Assembly: GCF_004771275.1 (NCBI RefSeq)
Contig: NZ_RQEV01000012.1
Coordinates: 124,001-188,000 of the forward strand
From: Leptospira fluminis
GTDB taxonomy: Bacteria; Spirochaetota; Leptospiria; Leptospirales; Leptospiraceae
Direction of reading: 5' to 3'
DNA length: 64,000 nt
Part shown: positions 35,991-44,869 of the stretch, in pieces
Position numbering within the stretch: the stretch's first letter is position 1
Layout: every line of letters starts with the position of its first letter
Position numbers and translations under genes: made by a program
Notes under the pieces: generated by a model
What the model saw: only the letters and a program-made list of their open reading frames with translations
Database searches by the model: none
Told to the model about the DNA's origin: nothing

Positions 35991-36614
35991 TTGGGAATTT
36001 TAAAAGGAATCGTACGTTTCATCGTCAGAGTCGCGTGGATTTTATACACGAGTTTCACCGATCGATTTTTATTAAAAGGCAGGATAGATAAGTATTTCCG
36101 AAAAACCGCGAATATATGGCGGGTCGCGATTTTGAAATGGACGGTAAGAAAACTCGGAAAATCTCCGGTGTTAGGACCGGACATTTTAGTGACCGGCGGA
36201 CCGTACGTAACCATCGGAGACAATCTTTTCGCGATGGGTCGGCTGTATCTGTACGGCGCGGACGGAGAGATTCGGATCGGCAACGATTGCTCCATTAATA
36301 CGAATGTGGTTGTGGGCGGTTCGGGCGGGCTGATTAGCATCGGCAACGACGTTCTGATCGGACCGAATGTGGTTTTGAGAACGGCCGATCACGGAACGGA
36401 ATTAGGCGAGTTGATGAGAAAGCAACGTCATAAAAGAGGAACGATCATCATAGAAGACGATGTATGGATAGCATCTAACGTGGTGGTGACAAAGGATGTG
36501 AAAATTTCCGTCGGTAGCGTCATTGCGGCCGGGGCAGTGGTGACTCGGGATACCGAGCCGTATTCCGTTAATGCGGGCATTCCTGCGAAGAAAATAGGGA
36601 TGCGTAGAAAATAA
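35991..36614 (+). CDS. Hexapeptide-repeat acyltransferase
   Basis: A 207-residue left-handed beta-helix acyltransferase with a hydrophobic N-terminus. Hexapeptide repeats run from about residue 80 (ITIGDN-, IRIGND-, ISIGND-, VLIGPN-types) and HGTELG supplies the likely catalytic His (ADHG). The C-terminal VNAGIPAKKIGMR is the usual end. It would O- or N-acetylate a sugar. The start is TTG. Confidence 0.78.
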   Translation: MGILKGIVRFIVRVAWILYTSFTDRFLLKGRIDKYFRKTANIWRVAILKWTVRKLGKSPVLGPDILVTGGPYVTIGDNLFAMGRLYLYGADGEIRIGNDCSINTNVVVGGSGGLISIGNDVLIGPNVVLRTADHGTELGELMRKQRHKRGTIIIEDDVWIASNVVVTKDVKISVGSVIAAGAVVTRDTEPYSVNAGIPAKKIGMRRK

Positions 36615-36642
36615 GGATGTTATTATTTTATCTAATTTTAAA

Positions 36643-37254
36643 GTGATATTCTGGGATTTCGACGGGGTGATCAAGGAATCCGTCGGGATAAAAACCGCGG
36701 CTTATCTTGGTTTGTTTTCCGGCGCCGACGAAGCGTTGATCCGAAGAATACGTCTCCACCACGAAGAGCATGGGGGAGTTTCCCGCTTCGAGAAAATTCC
36801 ATTATACTTAGAATGGGCCGGTATAAAGCCGGATGCCGACACCGTTACCGAATACTGCGATCTTTTCTCCAAAACGGTTCTTCAGGCCGTCATCGACTCT
36901 CCTTGGGTTCCGGGAGCGAAGGAATATATTTCGGCCAATTCGGGAAGGCAACGTTTCTTTCTGGTGACCGCTACTCCACAGGAAGAAATCGAGGAAATTC
37001 TGTCAAATCTAGACATCGAGAGCTATTTCGAGAACGTATTCGGGGCACCTAAGAAGAAGACGGACGCGATCCGTGAAACACTGGAATCCCGGGAGATCCT
37101 AAAATCGGATGCGTGTATGATCGGAGACAGCGAGACGGATTATACGGCGGCGAAAGGCAACGGAATCACTTTTATACTCAGAAAAACGGCGGAAAACGCA
37201 AAATTGCAGAAATTTTGCGAAGGCGAAACGCTTTCGGATTTTTTAAATGAATAA
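36643..37254 (+). CDS. HAD-superfamily phosphatase
   Basis: A 203-residue HAD hydrolase. The nucleophile motif reads FWDFDGVIKES at the N-terminus, with the later GDSETDYTAA motif for metal binding. Phosphoglycolate phosphatase-like members remove phosphate from small sugars. The GTG at 36643 begins right at the motif; the open frame extends upstream (ILSNFKVIFWDFDG), so an unconventional ATT start around 36622-36625 behind AAGGA (36613-36617) is possible. It precedes the aldolase by an 8-base overlap, so it may act like KdsC in the cassette. Confidence 0.8.
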   Translation: MIFWDFDGVIKESVGIKTAAYLGLFSGADEALIRRIRLHHEEHGGVSRFEKIPLYLEWAGIKPDADTVTEYCDLFSKTVLQAVIDSPWVPGAKEYISANSGRQRFFLVTATPQEEIEEILSNLDIESYFENVFGAPKKKTDAIRETLESREILKSDACMIGDSETDYTAAKGNGITFILRKTAENAKLQKFCEGETLSDFLNE

Positions 37255-38014
37255 ACTAGAATCGATTCGTAATATTAGGAAATTATTGAATTCTGGCGGC
37301 ACTTCCGTGGGGAGTTGGATGCAAATCCCGAATGCTTCCGTCGCGGAAATCATGGGTCGAGCCGGCTATGATTGGGTAGCGGTGGATTTGGAACACGGTT
37401 CCATAGACGTCCAGCAATTGCCCGACTTGTTCCGGGCGTTGGAGTTAGGTGATACTCTCCCTTTGGTACGAGTGGCACAAGGAAGTGCTAAGGACTGTAA
37501 GAGGGCATTGGATGCGGGGGCGGGCGGAATTATCGTGCCGATGATAGAGAGTTCGGAGCAATTGGAAGAAGTGAGGGATTTGTGCTTCTGGCCTCCAGCG
37601 GGAAAAAGGGGGGTCGGTTTTTCGAGAGCGAACCTGTTCGGAAAAGATTTCGACGAATATACGGTACTGGCACAGGGTCCTCTTTTGGTTGCGATGATCG
37701 AACATTTTCATGCGGTAGATCGACTGAAGGAAATTTTGAACGTAAAAGGACTCGATGCGATTCTGATCGGACCATACGACCTTTCCGCCTCGATGGGGAT
37801 TACGGCGAGATTTACCGACCCCGCCTTCAAGGAAACGATGCTTCGGATCCGAAACGAATGCCAAAGCAGGAATATCCCTTGCGGCGTTCACGTAGTGGCT
37901 CCGAGTCCAAACGAGTTACAAGATCGAATTTCGGAAGGTTACCGATTTTTGGCGTATTCCATAGATGCAGTTTTTCTTACGAATAGTGTTAATAAACCAG
38001 GGAAGGTAAAATGA
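37247..38014 (+). CDS. HpcH/HpaI-family aldolase
   Basis: A 255-residue class II (metal-dependent) aldolase. The blocks GSWMQIPNAS, WVAVDLEHGS and AMIEHFHAVDRL...ILIGPYDLSAS are hallmarks, with metal-binding Glu and Asp residues in the latter two. HpaI/RhmA enzymes make or break 2-keto-3-deoxy acids from pyruvate and an aldehyde. In this locus the synthetic direction, giving a 3-deoxy-ulosonic acid, is plausible because a KdsB-like gene overlaps its end. Confidence 0.82.
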   Translation: MNKLESIRNIRKLLNSGGTSVGSWMQIPNASVAEIMGRAGYDWVAVDLEHGSIDVQQLPDLFRALELGDTLPLVRVAQGSAKDCKRALDAGAGGIIVPMIESSEQLEEVRDLCFWPPAGKRGVGFSRANLFGKDFDEYTVLAQGPLLVAMIEHFHAVDRLKEILNVKGLDAILIGPYDLSASMGITARFTDPAFKETMLRIRNECQSRNIPCGVHVVAPSPNELQDRISEGYRFLAYSIDAVFLTNSVNKPGKVK

Positions 38015-38757
38015 ATATTCTCGCGTTAATCCCCGCACGAATGGGGAGCAGCCGTTTTCCGGGCAAACCCATGGCAAAGATTTTGGGAAAACCCATGATC
38101 GGGCATGTCTTCGAGAGAGTTTCCAAAAGTCCTTTGCTTTCGCTGACCGCCGTCGCCACTTGCGACGTTGAAATAGCGGATTACGTGAAGAGCATAGGCG
38201 GCCGCGCGGTCATGACGGGCAGTCATCACGAGCGCGCCTCGGACAGGTGTGCCGAAGCGCTGGAAATTCTCGAAAGAGATGAGAACACGCGTTTCGATAT
38301 AGTGGTCATGGTCCAAGGAGACGAACCGATGACCCATTCCGACATGATTCGCGAATCGGTCGAACCTTTGTTAAACGACAATACCGTACAGGTTGTGAAT
38401 TTGATCTCCGAAATAGAAACGCTGGAAGAATTCGAGGATCGCAATTGTATTAAAGTGGTATGCGATTTGGCAGGGAACGCTATTTGCTTTTCAAGGGAAC
38501 CGATTCCGACTAGATCGAAACAAAAAACGGTTCCCATGTTCAAGCAAGTCTGCGTCATTCCTTTTCGACGTGATTTTCTTTTCGAATATACCAAACTCGA
38601 ACCGACTCCCCTGGAGATCGTAGAATCGGTGGATATGATGAGGATCTTGGAGCACGGATTAAAAGTAAAAATGGCTCCGACCAAACATAAAACGAGTGCC
38701 GTAGACACTCCGGAGGACCTCGTTCGGGTGGAAAAATTGATGAGTTCGATGGGATAA
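38011..38757 (+). CDS. KdsB-like CMP-ulosonic acid synthetase
   Basis: A 248-residue cytidylyltransferase with LIPARMGSSRFPGKPMA near the N-terminus, GHVFERV, and VQGDEPM in the middle, all characteristic of KdsB, which couples CTP to Kdo. It differs from housekeeping KdsB in several stretches and sits outside the core LPS genes, directly after an HpaI-type aldolase (ATGA overlap). It probably activates the product of that aldolase. A second true copy of kdsB cannot be excluded. Confidence 0.78.
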   Translation: MNILALIPARMGSSRFPGKPMAKILGKPMIGHVFERVSKSPLLSLTAVATCDVEIADYVKSIGGRAVMTGSHHERASDRCAEALEILERDENTRFDIVVMVQGDEPMTHSDMIRESVEPLLNDNTVQVVNLISEIETLEEFEDRNCIKVVCDLAGNAICFSREPIPTRSKQKTVPMFKQVCVIPFRRDFLFEYTKLEPTPLEIVESVDMMRILEHGLKVKMAPTKHKTSAVDTPEDLVRVEKLMSSMG

Positions 38758-38797
38758 AATTCGACTCGAATTTAATAGACTCACCTTCCGAAATTCG

Positions 38798-40507
38798 ATG
38801 GGAAAGATTAGAAAAAGTCGCTCCGAGTCCGCTAGTTCCGATTGGACCTGGGAGGAAACCAGGGAAATTTTTACGGATTGGGTCGCCGATTGGGGGAGAA
38901 CTTCGGGGATCAAAGAGAAGCTTCGTTGGAAGGATTTTCCTTTGTGGTGGGTCAGCAATCTGGTTCAAAAGGATGCGTTTACCGACAACCAATGGTATGT
39001 CGAACTTCACAAAAGACTTAAATACCGGAAGTACGAACGTGTCGGGAGGGGAAGTCGCTTTCTAACGATTATTAAAATTCTTGCAAGCCTTTTCAAATAT
39101 GTAGTCTGCTGGATTTATGGGAAATCTCTCCCGGATTTTTCCTACCAGGAAGACCGGTTCATATACTTCCACTCGCTGGAATCAAACCTAATTCGGTTTC
39201 AGGGTAAGATCGTTGACAGGATGTACGAGGCGGCCCCTCTGGACGACGTATATTACGGACTTCGTTCCGCCTATGCGCTGCGATTGAATTTCGCTAGAGA
39301 GGACTTATTGCGACCCTTGCAATGGAGGAAGCGGGTGCTTGGATATGTCGACCAAGCGGAACGCCCGCTTGTTTTTCTGGATCGATATCTTTCTTTGCGG
39401 GATATTTTTCACGTTCATCTTTCTCTCGTTGCGAATTACATTAAATTTTTATTTCTATTTTTGCCCTTCGCCAAAGCGGGGATTCGGATCGGATCGGCCG
39501 AAGTTTCGGACATCGTGTTCAAGGAAATTCAAAACAGTTTTTCCGCCATTATGCCTTGGAGTCTTCTTTACGCTGTCATGTTTGATCGCTGGCTGGAGGA
39601 GAGGAAGAGTACGGAAGTAATCATCAATTACGGGGAAACTTTGGCGCCTATTCGTGCCGTAAATCATATAGTGAATAGGCATATTTTTCGGCCCCTATGG
39701 ATTTCGATCCAGCACGCGACGGCGTATCGACACAAGTTGGGATTGTACCACCGTCGTGCAGAATTCGAGGAAACGGCCGAAGATCGAAATTTTTCATCCG
39801 AGCCGGATTTTTACTTTATTCACGGTAAACAGTTCGAAGAAATATTAAGCGAATATTATCCGAAAGAGAGGATCAGGAAGATCGGCTGTCTAAAATACGA
39901 CAGCTTATATCGATTGAAAAAGCGCATGCAACATGAGAAAGGCGGCAAACCTTCGAAAACGAAAGCGCTTTTGTTGGCTCCTTCCATCGGAGACGAAGAG
40001 ATAATTTTTCGTCTATTCTCCGGATTGGGTTCTTTGGCAGGTTGGAAAGTGATTTTGTCCAAGCATCCCACCGTTTCCGAGGAGCATATCGCGAAAATAT
40101 TGCTCGATAACGACGTCAAAATTCCGATCGAAGTGAATCCCGATAAAAGCACCAAGGAACTCATATACGGATCGGATCTCGTTTTAACCGGTTTTTCCGG
40201 TATAGCCTTGGAAGCGGCTTATTTAGGAGTCCCAGCGATCCGGGTGTTCGATTCGGAAAAGCCGCCTGCGGTAGAAGGGGAATCCGGCCTCGCTTACATC
40301 GAAGATCAAGTCGGACTCATGAAATTGCTGAAATCGCATGAACACGGCGGGCGAAATTCAACAGGAGCCGAAACGATTCAAAATACGATCCGAAGGTTTT
40401 TTTTCAGAATAGACGGTAAGGTTTCGCAGAGATTCTGGGAAAATTTGAGAGAGATTCTGGAAAAAGACGTTCGATTTACTCGGTTAATGAAGAAATATGC
40501 TGAATAA
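38798..40507 (+). CDS. Putative surface-carbohydrate glycosyltransferase (GT-B-like)
   Basis: A 569-residue protein with one central hydrophobic stretch (about residues 215-228, YIKFLFLFLPFA). The C-terminal region has GT-B features: LLLAPSIGDEEIIFRL, VILSKHPTV and LVLTGFSGIALEAAYLGVPAI, the last like the donor-binding loop of Kdo- and CMP-sugar transferases. Since it follows a CMP-transferase gene, it may use that product. The family name is not certain. Confidence 0.5.
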   Translation: MGKIRKSRSESASSDWTWEETREIFTDWVADWGRTSGIKEKLRWKDFPLWWVSNLVQKDAFTDNQWYVELHKRLKYRKYERVGRGSRFLTIIKILASLFKYVVCWIYGKSLPDFSYQEDRFIYFHSLESNLIRFQGKIVDRMYEAAPLDDVYYGLRSAYALRLNFAREDLLRPLQWRKRVLGYVDQAERPLVFLDRYLSLRDIFHVHLSLVANYIKFLFLFLPFAKAGIRIGSAEVSDIVFKEIQNSFSAIMPWSLLYAVMFDRWLEERKSTEVIINYGETLAPIRAVNHIVNRHIFRPLWISIQHATAYRHKLGLYHRRAEFEETAEDRNFSSEPDFYFIHGKQFEEILSEYYPKERIRKIGCLKYDSLYRLKKRMQHEKGGKPSKTKALLLAPSIGDEEIIFRLFSGLGSLAGWKVILSKHPTVSEEHIAKILLDNDVKIPIEVNPDKSTKELIYGSDLVLTGFSGIALEAAYLGVPAIRVFDSEKPPAVEGESGLAYIEDQVGLMKLLKSHEHGGRNSTGAETIQNTIRRFFFRIDGKVSQRFWENLREILEKDVRFTRLMKKYAE

Positions 40508-41087
40508 ATTATATACCTTCTTCCGCCTCGCTTTGCACTGCGTCTGGACGGATCTCTTTTTCAGACTTAGGCAGGTCCTTTTTTTGGGCTTCGGCAACAT
40601 TCTCCCGGATCTGCTCACCTTTGCGGTGCTTCGCCCATTCCTATGGAGACTCGCGGGGGTGAAAATTCCGATCTTCGGTTCCTGCGTGATCCGGAAAGAC
40701 GTCTGGATCGAGTCGCCGAAAAATCTCGAGGTCGCAAGCGGAGTGCAGTTCAACAGGGACGTATACATCAGTTCCAACGCGCCTATTACGATAGAAGAAG
40801 GTGTTCGGATAGCACCTGACGTTAAGTTAATTACGATTTCGCACGACGGACAATATTTCGATAAGGACGTTCTTTTGCCGATTCATATAAAAAAGTTCAG
40901 TCATATCGGGGCAGGAGCGGTCGTTTTAGGCGGAAGTATCGTCGAAGAGGGGGTCGTTCTCGCTCCGAATGCCGTATTGCAAGGCGAGACGAAAGCTTAC
41001 GGAGTGTATGTCGGAAATCCGGCGAGAATGACTTCCAAGCGCAACTTCGGAACGGATACCATATCTGCGGAGGGTTCCTCTTTATGA
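40497..41087 (+). CDS. Hexapeptide-repeat acyltransferase
   Basis: A 196-residue left-handed beta-helix acyltransferase. Residues about 50-175 hold the repeats (IFGSCVIRKDVWIESP, ITIEEGVRIAPDV, HIGAGAVVLGG); SHDGQ carries a likely catalytic His. The ending VYVGNPARMTSKR is family-typical. It lies immediately before the acyl-synthesis genes and is a candidate to transfer that acyl group. Confidence 0.78.
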   Translation: MLNKLYTFFRLALHCVWTDLFFRLRQVLFLGFGNILPDLLTFAVLRPFLWRLAGVKIPIFGSCVIRKDVWIESPKNLEVASGVQFNRDVYISSNAPITIEEGVRIAPDVKLITISHDGQYFDKDVLLPIHIKKFSHIGAGAVVLGGSIVEEGVVLAPNAVLQGETKAYGVYVGNPARMTSKRNFGTDTISAEGSSL

Positions 41088-42280
41088 GAAGATTCGAGGA
41101 CTTCAAGCTTGGGGAAAAAGCTTCCTTGGAGCATACGATTACGCAGGAAGATTTGGACAAATTCGTCGGACTTACAGGAGACAATAATAAGCTGCACGTC
41201 GATTCCGATTTTGCCGCGGGGACTTCGTTTAAAAAACCTGTCGTACACGGTTGGTTAGGCGCTTCCTTCATTTCCACTTTGATAGGAACGAAACTTCCCG
41301 GGGATGGGGCGTTGTGGTTTTCGCAAACCTTGGATTTCCTTCTTCCTGTTCGGATCGAAGACAGGATCAAAGTCGAGGCGGAAATCACGCAGAAGGAACC
41401 TAGGGAAAAATTCCTAGTTCTAGACGTGAAGATATTCAACCAGTACGGCCAAACGGTTACTAAAGGCATCGCCAAGGTTAAAATCATAGAGCCGGCGCTC
41501 GAGTCCGCTAGCATGGAAAATCCGGTCTTAGAAAGGAAGCGGAGAGCTGTGATTGTCGGATCTACCGGAGGAATCGGTAAGGAGACGGCGAAGACTCTTG
41601 CGGAAGCCGGTTACGATTTAATTCTGCACTATTCCAAAAATCGGGAGGCGTCCGAGGAGCTTACGAGAAGTTTGAGGCGGGAATTTCCGCTACAAAACAT
41701 CTTTTCGGTTCGAGCAACCTTCAACGACGCCAATTCCATTCGGGAATTCAAGAACGAGATTTCGAGGTACTTCGATTCAATCGACGTATTGGTTTATTCC
41801 GTTTCCAGCAAGTTAGTTTTTGTTCCCTTTGAACAATCCAACGACGAGGATTTTTTGCGGCATCTAGCGGCGAATGTAACGGTTCCATATTGGATGGCGA
41901 AAGAGTTCTACGGGTTCTTCGATTCTCGTTACTCTCCTTGTATGGTGTTCATCTCTTCGATGGCCGCTGACCAACCCGTAAACGGATGGTTGGGCTATTC
42001 CACTTCTAAAGCCGGAATGAACGCTTTGGTTAAAGGACTGGCGCTCGAACTCGCTTCGGTGAAAATCAGGGTGAATGCAGTGTCGCCGGCGATGACGGAG
42101 ACGGATTTGATATCCGAAGTCCCGTCCAAAGCTCGGCTTTTGATAGAGGCTAAATCTCTTAGAGGGAGATTGGCCAGACCGGCGGATGTCGCGAATGCGA
42201 TCGCGTTTCTCGCTTCCCAAAAATCGGATTATATGACCGGTGAAATATTAAGAGTTACCGGCGGGCAGTTTTCAATCTAA
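41084..42280 (+). CDS. MaoC hydratase-SDR reductase fusion
   Basis: A 398-residue two-domain enzyme. Residues 1-145 form a MaoC-like hot-dog domain (FKLGEKASLEH, DNNKLHVDSDFA, HGWLGASF), the R-specific enoyl hydratase type. Residues about 155-398 are a FabG-like SDR: GSTGGIGKE, SSMA and YSTSK (catalytic Tyr and Lys), ending with VTGGQFSI. In combination these interconvert enoyl-, 3-hydroxyacyl- and 3-ketoacyl thioesters, here presumably on the ACP encoded two genes downstream. The fusion itself is unusual. Confidence 0.8.
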   Translation: MRRFEDFKLGEKASLEHTITQEDLDKFVGLTGDNNKLHVDSDFAAGTSFKKPVVHGWLGASFISTLIGTKLPGDGALWFSQTLDFLLPVRIEDRIKVEAEITQKEPREKFLVLDVKIFNQYGQTVTKGIAKVKIIEPALESASMENPVLERKRRAVIVGSTGGIGKETAKTLAEAGYDLILHYSKNREASEELTRSLRREFPLQNIFSVRATFNDANSIREFKNEISRYFDSIDVLVYSVSSKLVFVPFEQSNDEDFLRHLAANVTVPYWMAKEFYGFFDSRYSPCMVFISSMAADQPVNGWLGYSTSKAGMNALVKGLALELASVKIRVNAVSPAMTETDLISEVPSKARLLIEAKSLRGRLARPADVANAIAFLASQKSDYMTGEILRVTGGQFSI

Positions 42281-42293
42281 AGCGGATATTCTC

Positions 42294-43991
42294 GTGCAAC
42301 ACCCAAAATATTCTGAATTACTTAAAATCAATCAGCAGAATTTCAAGCCGAACGAACAGGTTTATGAGTCGGTGGTGATTTCGAATGTCGTTATGGGGCA
42401 ATTCAAGGACATTCTTGAATACCATTTAAGAAAGAACGATATCAATGCGGTCGTGCAGGTCGGGGAATACGACAATATATTGCAAGATGCCGTAAAATAT
42501 GCCAAATTGGATTGTATATTCATTTTTTATGAAATAGCGAACTTGCTGGATCAATACCTGTTTAGCGATCCGGAAACGCTTCTGCCGTACGACGTATTAA
42601 AGGGAAAGATCAAAGGGGAATTGAGTTTTCTTTTTGAGAATTTAAGAGGAAGTAAGCTAGTCTTCCTGAATCTATTTTCGACGTTACCCTACACGTCTCA
42701 CACCTTGTCTCCCGTCTTTCCGGGCGGCTTGATCGAAGAACTAAATCTTTTTCTACGCGAAAATGCGCCTCCGTCTTTTCAGCTCGTCGGCCAAGACAAC
42801 ATTTATGCGAAGATCGGACTCCAAGAAGCCTTTGATCTTCGGTTTTTTCTTTCCTCTAAGGCTCCGTTTAAAAACGAATATTTTCACTCTTACGCCGAGT
42901 TAGCGTTACCCGCGATTTCGGGATCTGTCGGCAAAATCAAGAAAGTCCTCGTTTTAGACTGCGATAATACGCTGTGGAAGGGGATTGTGGGAGAAGACGG
43001 AATCGACGGCATAAAAGTCTATCGTGAAATACAATCCATCATATTTCGCCAGATTAAAAAGGGGGTCCTCGTAGCTATCGTCAGCAAGAATAATCCGGAA
43101 GACGTGAGGCAAGTCTTCGAAAAACATCCGGATATGATTCTAAAAACCGAGCACGTAGTTACGTGGAAGGTGAATTGGAAAGATAAGGCTACGAATATCC
43201 TGGAACTTGCGCAAGAGCTGAATTTGGGGACCGATAGTTTCGTTTTTGTCGACGATAACGAATTCGAGATCCAACTCGTTCAGTCCAGCGTTCCTGGAGT
43301 CACTTCCATCATGGCCGCTAAGAATTATACGGATTACGTCCAGTCCATGCTCGTTTTGGATTCGATCTTTTATAAAAAAAATATCAGTAAAGAGGATCTG
43401 GATAAGGCTTCGCAATACAGGACCGAATCGCTTCGTCAGGAAGCGAAAGGAAATTTCGTAGATCTCGCGGATTACTTGAAGTCGCTTGAGTTGAAAATCG
43501 TTTCCCAAGAAGATGCCGTACCCCAGATAAATCGTATCGCTCAATTGACTCAAAAAACGAATCAATTCAACCTCACTACGAAGAGATACACCGAATCCGA
43601 GATTTCGAATATGATGGAAAGTCCGAAATGGAAGGTGTTCAGTTATCAAGTTACGGATAGATACGGAGATTACGGCTTGACCTGTGTGTCATTGATCGAA
43701 CTAAAGGAGAAACAAGGATATATCGATTCTTTTCTTCTGAGCTGTCGGATTCTGGGAAGAAATTTGGAAAAGAAGATCCTGGAAGATATCGTTCTGAGAC
43801 TAAAAGACATCGGGATCGATAGGATCGATGCGAGATTTATTCGCACCGAAAAGAACTCTCAAACGGAGGATTTTTACGATCAGTTCAATTTTGTTTGCCA
43901 AACCGCCGGCAACGATTCCAAAGATTATTCTCTTCTGGTCGAAAATTTTCCCAATTTAAATCTGGATTATATCGAGGTTGTCCATGCGTGA
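42294..43991 (+). CDS. FkbH-like HAD-IIIC protein
   Basis: A 565-residue protein. The HAD domain begins near residue 218 with VLDCDNTLWKGIVGEDG, typical of HAD-IIIC proteins, followed by VDDNEFE; a GNAT-like C-terminal part (LTQKTNQFNLTTKRYTE, then DRYGDYG) follows, as in FkbH. FkbH enzymes dephosphorylate 1,3-bisphosphoglycerate and load glycerate on an ACP in polyketide pathways. The GTG start follows an SDR gene; the stop overlaps the ACP gene. It probably loads a glyceryl-type group for sugar acylation. Confidence 0.8.
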   Translation: MQHPKYSELLKINQQNFKPNEQVYESVVISNVVMGQFKDILEYHLRKNDINAVVQVGEYDNILQDAVKYAKLDCIFIFYEIANLLDQYLFSDPETLLPYDVLKGKIKGELSFLFENLRGSKLVFLNLFSTLPYTSHTLSPVFPGGLIEELNLFLRENAPPSFQLVGQDNIYAKIGLQEAFDLRFFLSSKAPFKNEYFHSYAELALPAISGSVGKIKKVLVLDCDNTLWKGIVGEDGIDGIKVYREIQSIIFRQIKKGVLVAIVSKNNPEDVRQVFEKHPDMILKTEHVVTWKVNWKDKATNILELAQELNLGTDSFVFVDDNEFEIQLVQSSVPGVTSIMAAKNYTDYVQSMLVLDSIFYKKNISKEDLDKASQYRTESLRQEAKGNFVDLADYLKSLELKIVSQEDAVPQINRIAQLTQKTNQFNLTTKRYTESEISNMMESPKWKVFSYQVTDRYGDYGLTCVSLIELKEKQGYIDSFLLSCRILGRNLEKKILEDIVLRLKDIGIDRIDARFIRTEKNSQTEDFYDQFNFVCQTAGNDSKDYSLLVENFPNLNLDYIEVVHA

Positions 43992-44211
43992 AAGAGTGAT
44001 AGAAGTAATGGCGAACGTTTTTGCCGTGGAAAAAGAAGCGATTACGGAAGACGTAGCTCTCGGCAAGTTCAAAGGTTGGGACTCCTTAAGACATATGAGT
44101 CTCGTACTAGCACTTGAGGAGGAATTCGGTTTACGATTTGACGATGACGAAGTGCCGAATCTGATCAGTTTTAAATTGATTCTTCATGCTCTGGAAGCCC
44201 GAGTAGGTTAA
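43984..44211 (+). CDS. Dedicated acyl carrier protein
   Basis: A 75-residue acidic protein. KGWDSLRHMSLVLALEEEFG contains the DSL motif with Ser34 as phosphopantetheine site. A TTG at 43978 is in frame but ATG 43984 is the normal start (MRERVIEVM). It overlaps the end of the FkbH-like gene, which is strong evidence that the two work together. It is distinct from the housekeeping fatty-acid ACP by context. Confidence 0.88.
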   Translation: MRERVIEVMANVFAVEKEAITEDVALGKFKGWDSLRHMSLVLALEEEFGLRFDDDEVPNLISFKLILHALEARVG

Positions 44212-44263
44212 GCTTCGAATCCCGCCGGAGTCCTTTCTTTTTCGGATATATGATCTCAGTTTT

Positions 44264-44869
44264 ATGAAGCTTCGAATTTTTTTCCAGAGATGGGAAGGCT
44301 GGAGGGTGAGAATCCGGACGTTACTCGTAACTTGTTACGTTTTCTTTCGATACTTTCATTATTTCGAAAGATTCGGAAAAAAGACCAGATTTTTGGGGAT
44401 TCCCGATTTTGATCCCGATTTGCAAGAGCCTTTGAATCTACACTTCGGCGACGGAGTGGTTGTCCATAAGGAAGTGAGTTTCCGCGGACGAGGGACTCTC
44501 CGGATCGGAAATTTTTCCAGCATTAACAGCGGAGTAATTTTTAGCTTAACCTGCGACATGACGATCGGAGATAGCTGTATGATTGCGGACAGAGTTTCTT
44601 TTCGGACCGCGGATCATGCGTTTTCCGATTTGAATGTTCCGATGCTGCTCCAAGGAGAAATGCGCGCACCTATTACCTTACAGGAAGACGTATGGATCGG
44701 CGCGAATGTCACCGTACTTCGCGGGGTTACGATCGGAAAGGGCGCGATTGTGGGAGCGAACGCGGTTGTGAACCGAGATGTCGAAGAGTATCGGATCGTC
44801 GGCGGAGTGCCGGCTAGAGAAATCGGAAACCGACATTCTAAAATAAGGGAAGGAACGGAACCGGCTTGA
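44264..44869 (+). CDS. Hexapeptide-repeat acyltransferase
   Basis: A 201-residue left-handed beta-helix acyltransferase with hydrophobic N-terminal residues. Repeats run from about residue 65 (VVVHKEVSFRG, LRIGNFSSINS, MTIGDSCMIADRV), the His of RTADHAF is a likely base, and the ending is IVGGVPAREIG. Together with the other copy at 40497 it brackets the acyl module and is a second candidate acceptor-side enzyme. Confidence 0.78.
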   Translation: MKLRIFFQRWEGWRVRIRTLLVTCYVFFRYFHYFERFGKKTRFLGIPDFDPDLQEPLNLHFGDGVVVHKEVSFRGRGTLRIGNFSSINSGVIFSLTCDMTIGDSCMIADRVSFRTADHAFSDLNVPMLLQGEMRAPITLQEDVWIGANVTVLRGVTIGKGAIVGANAVVNRDVEEYRIVGGVPAREIGNRHSKIREGTEPA

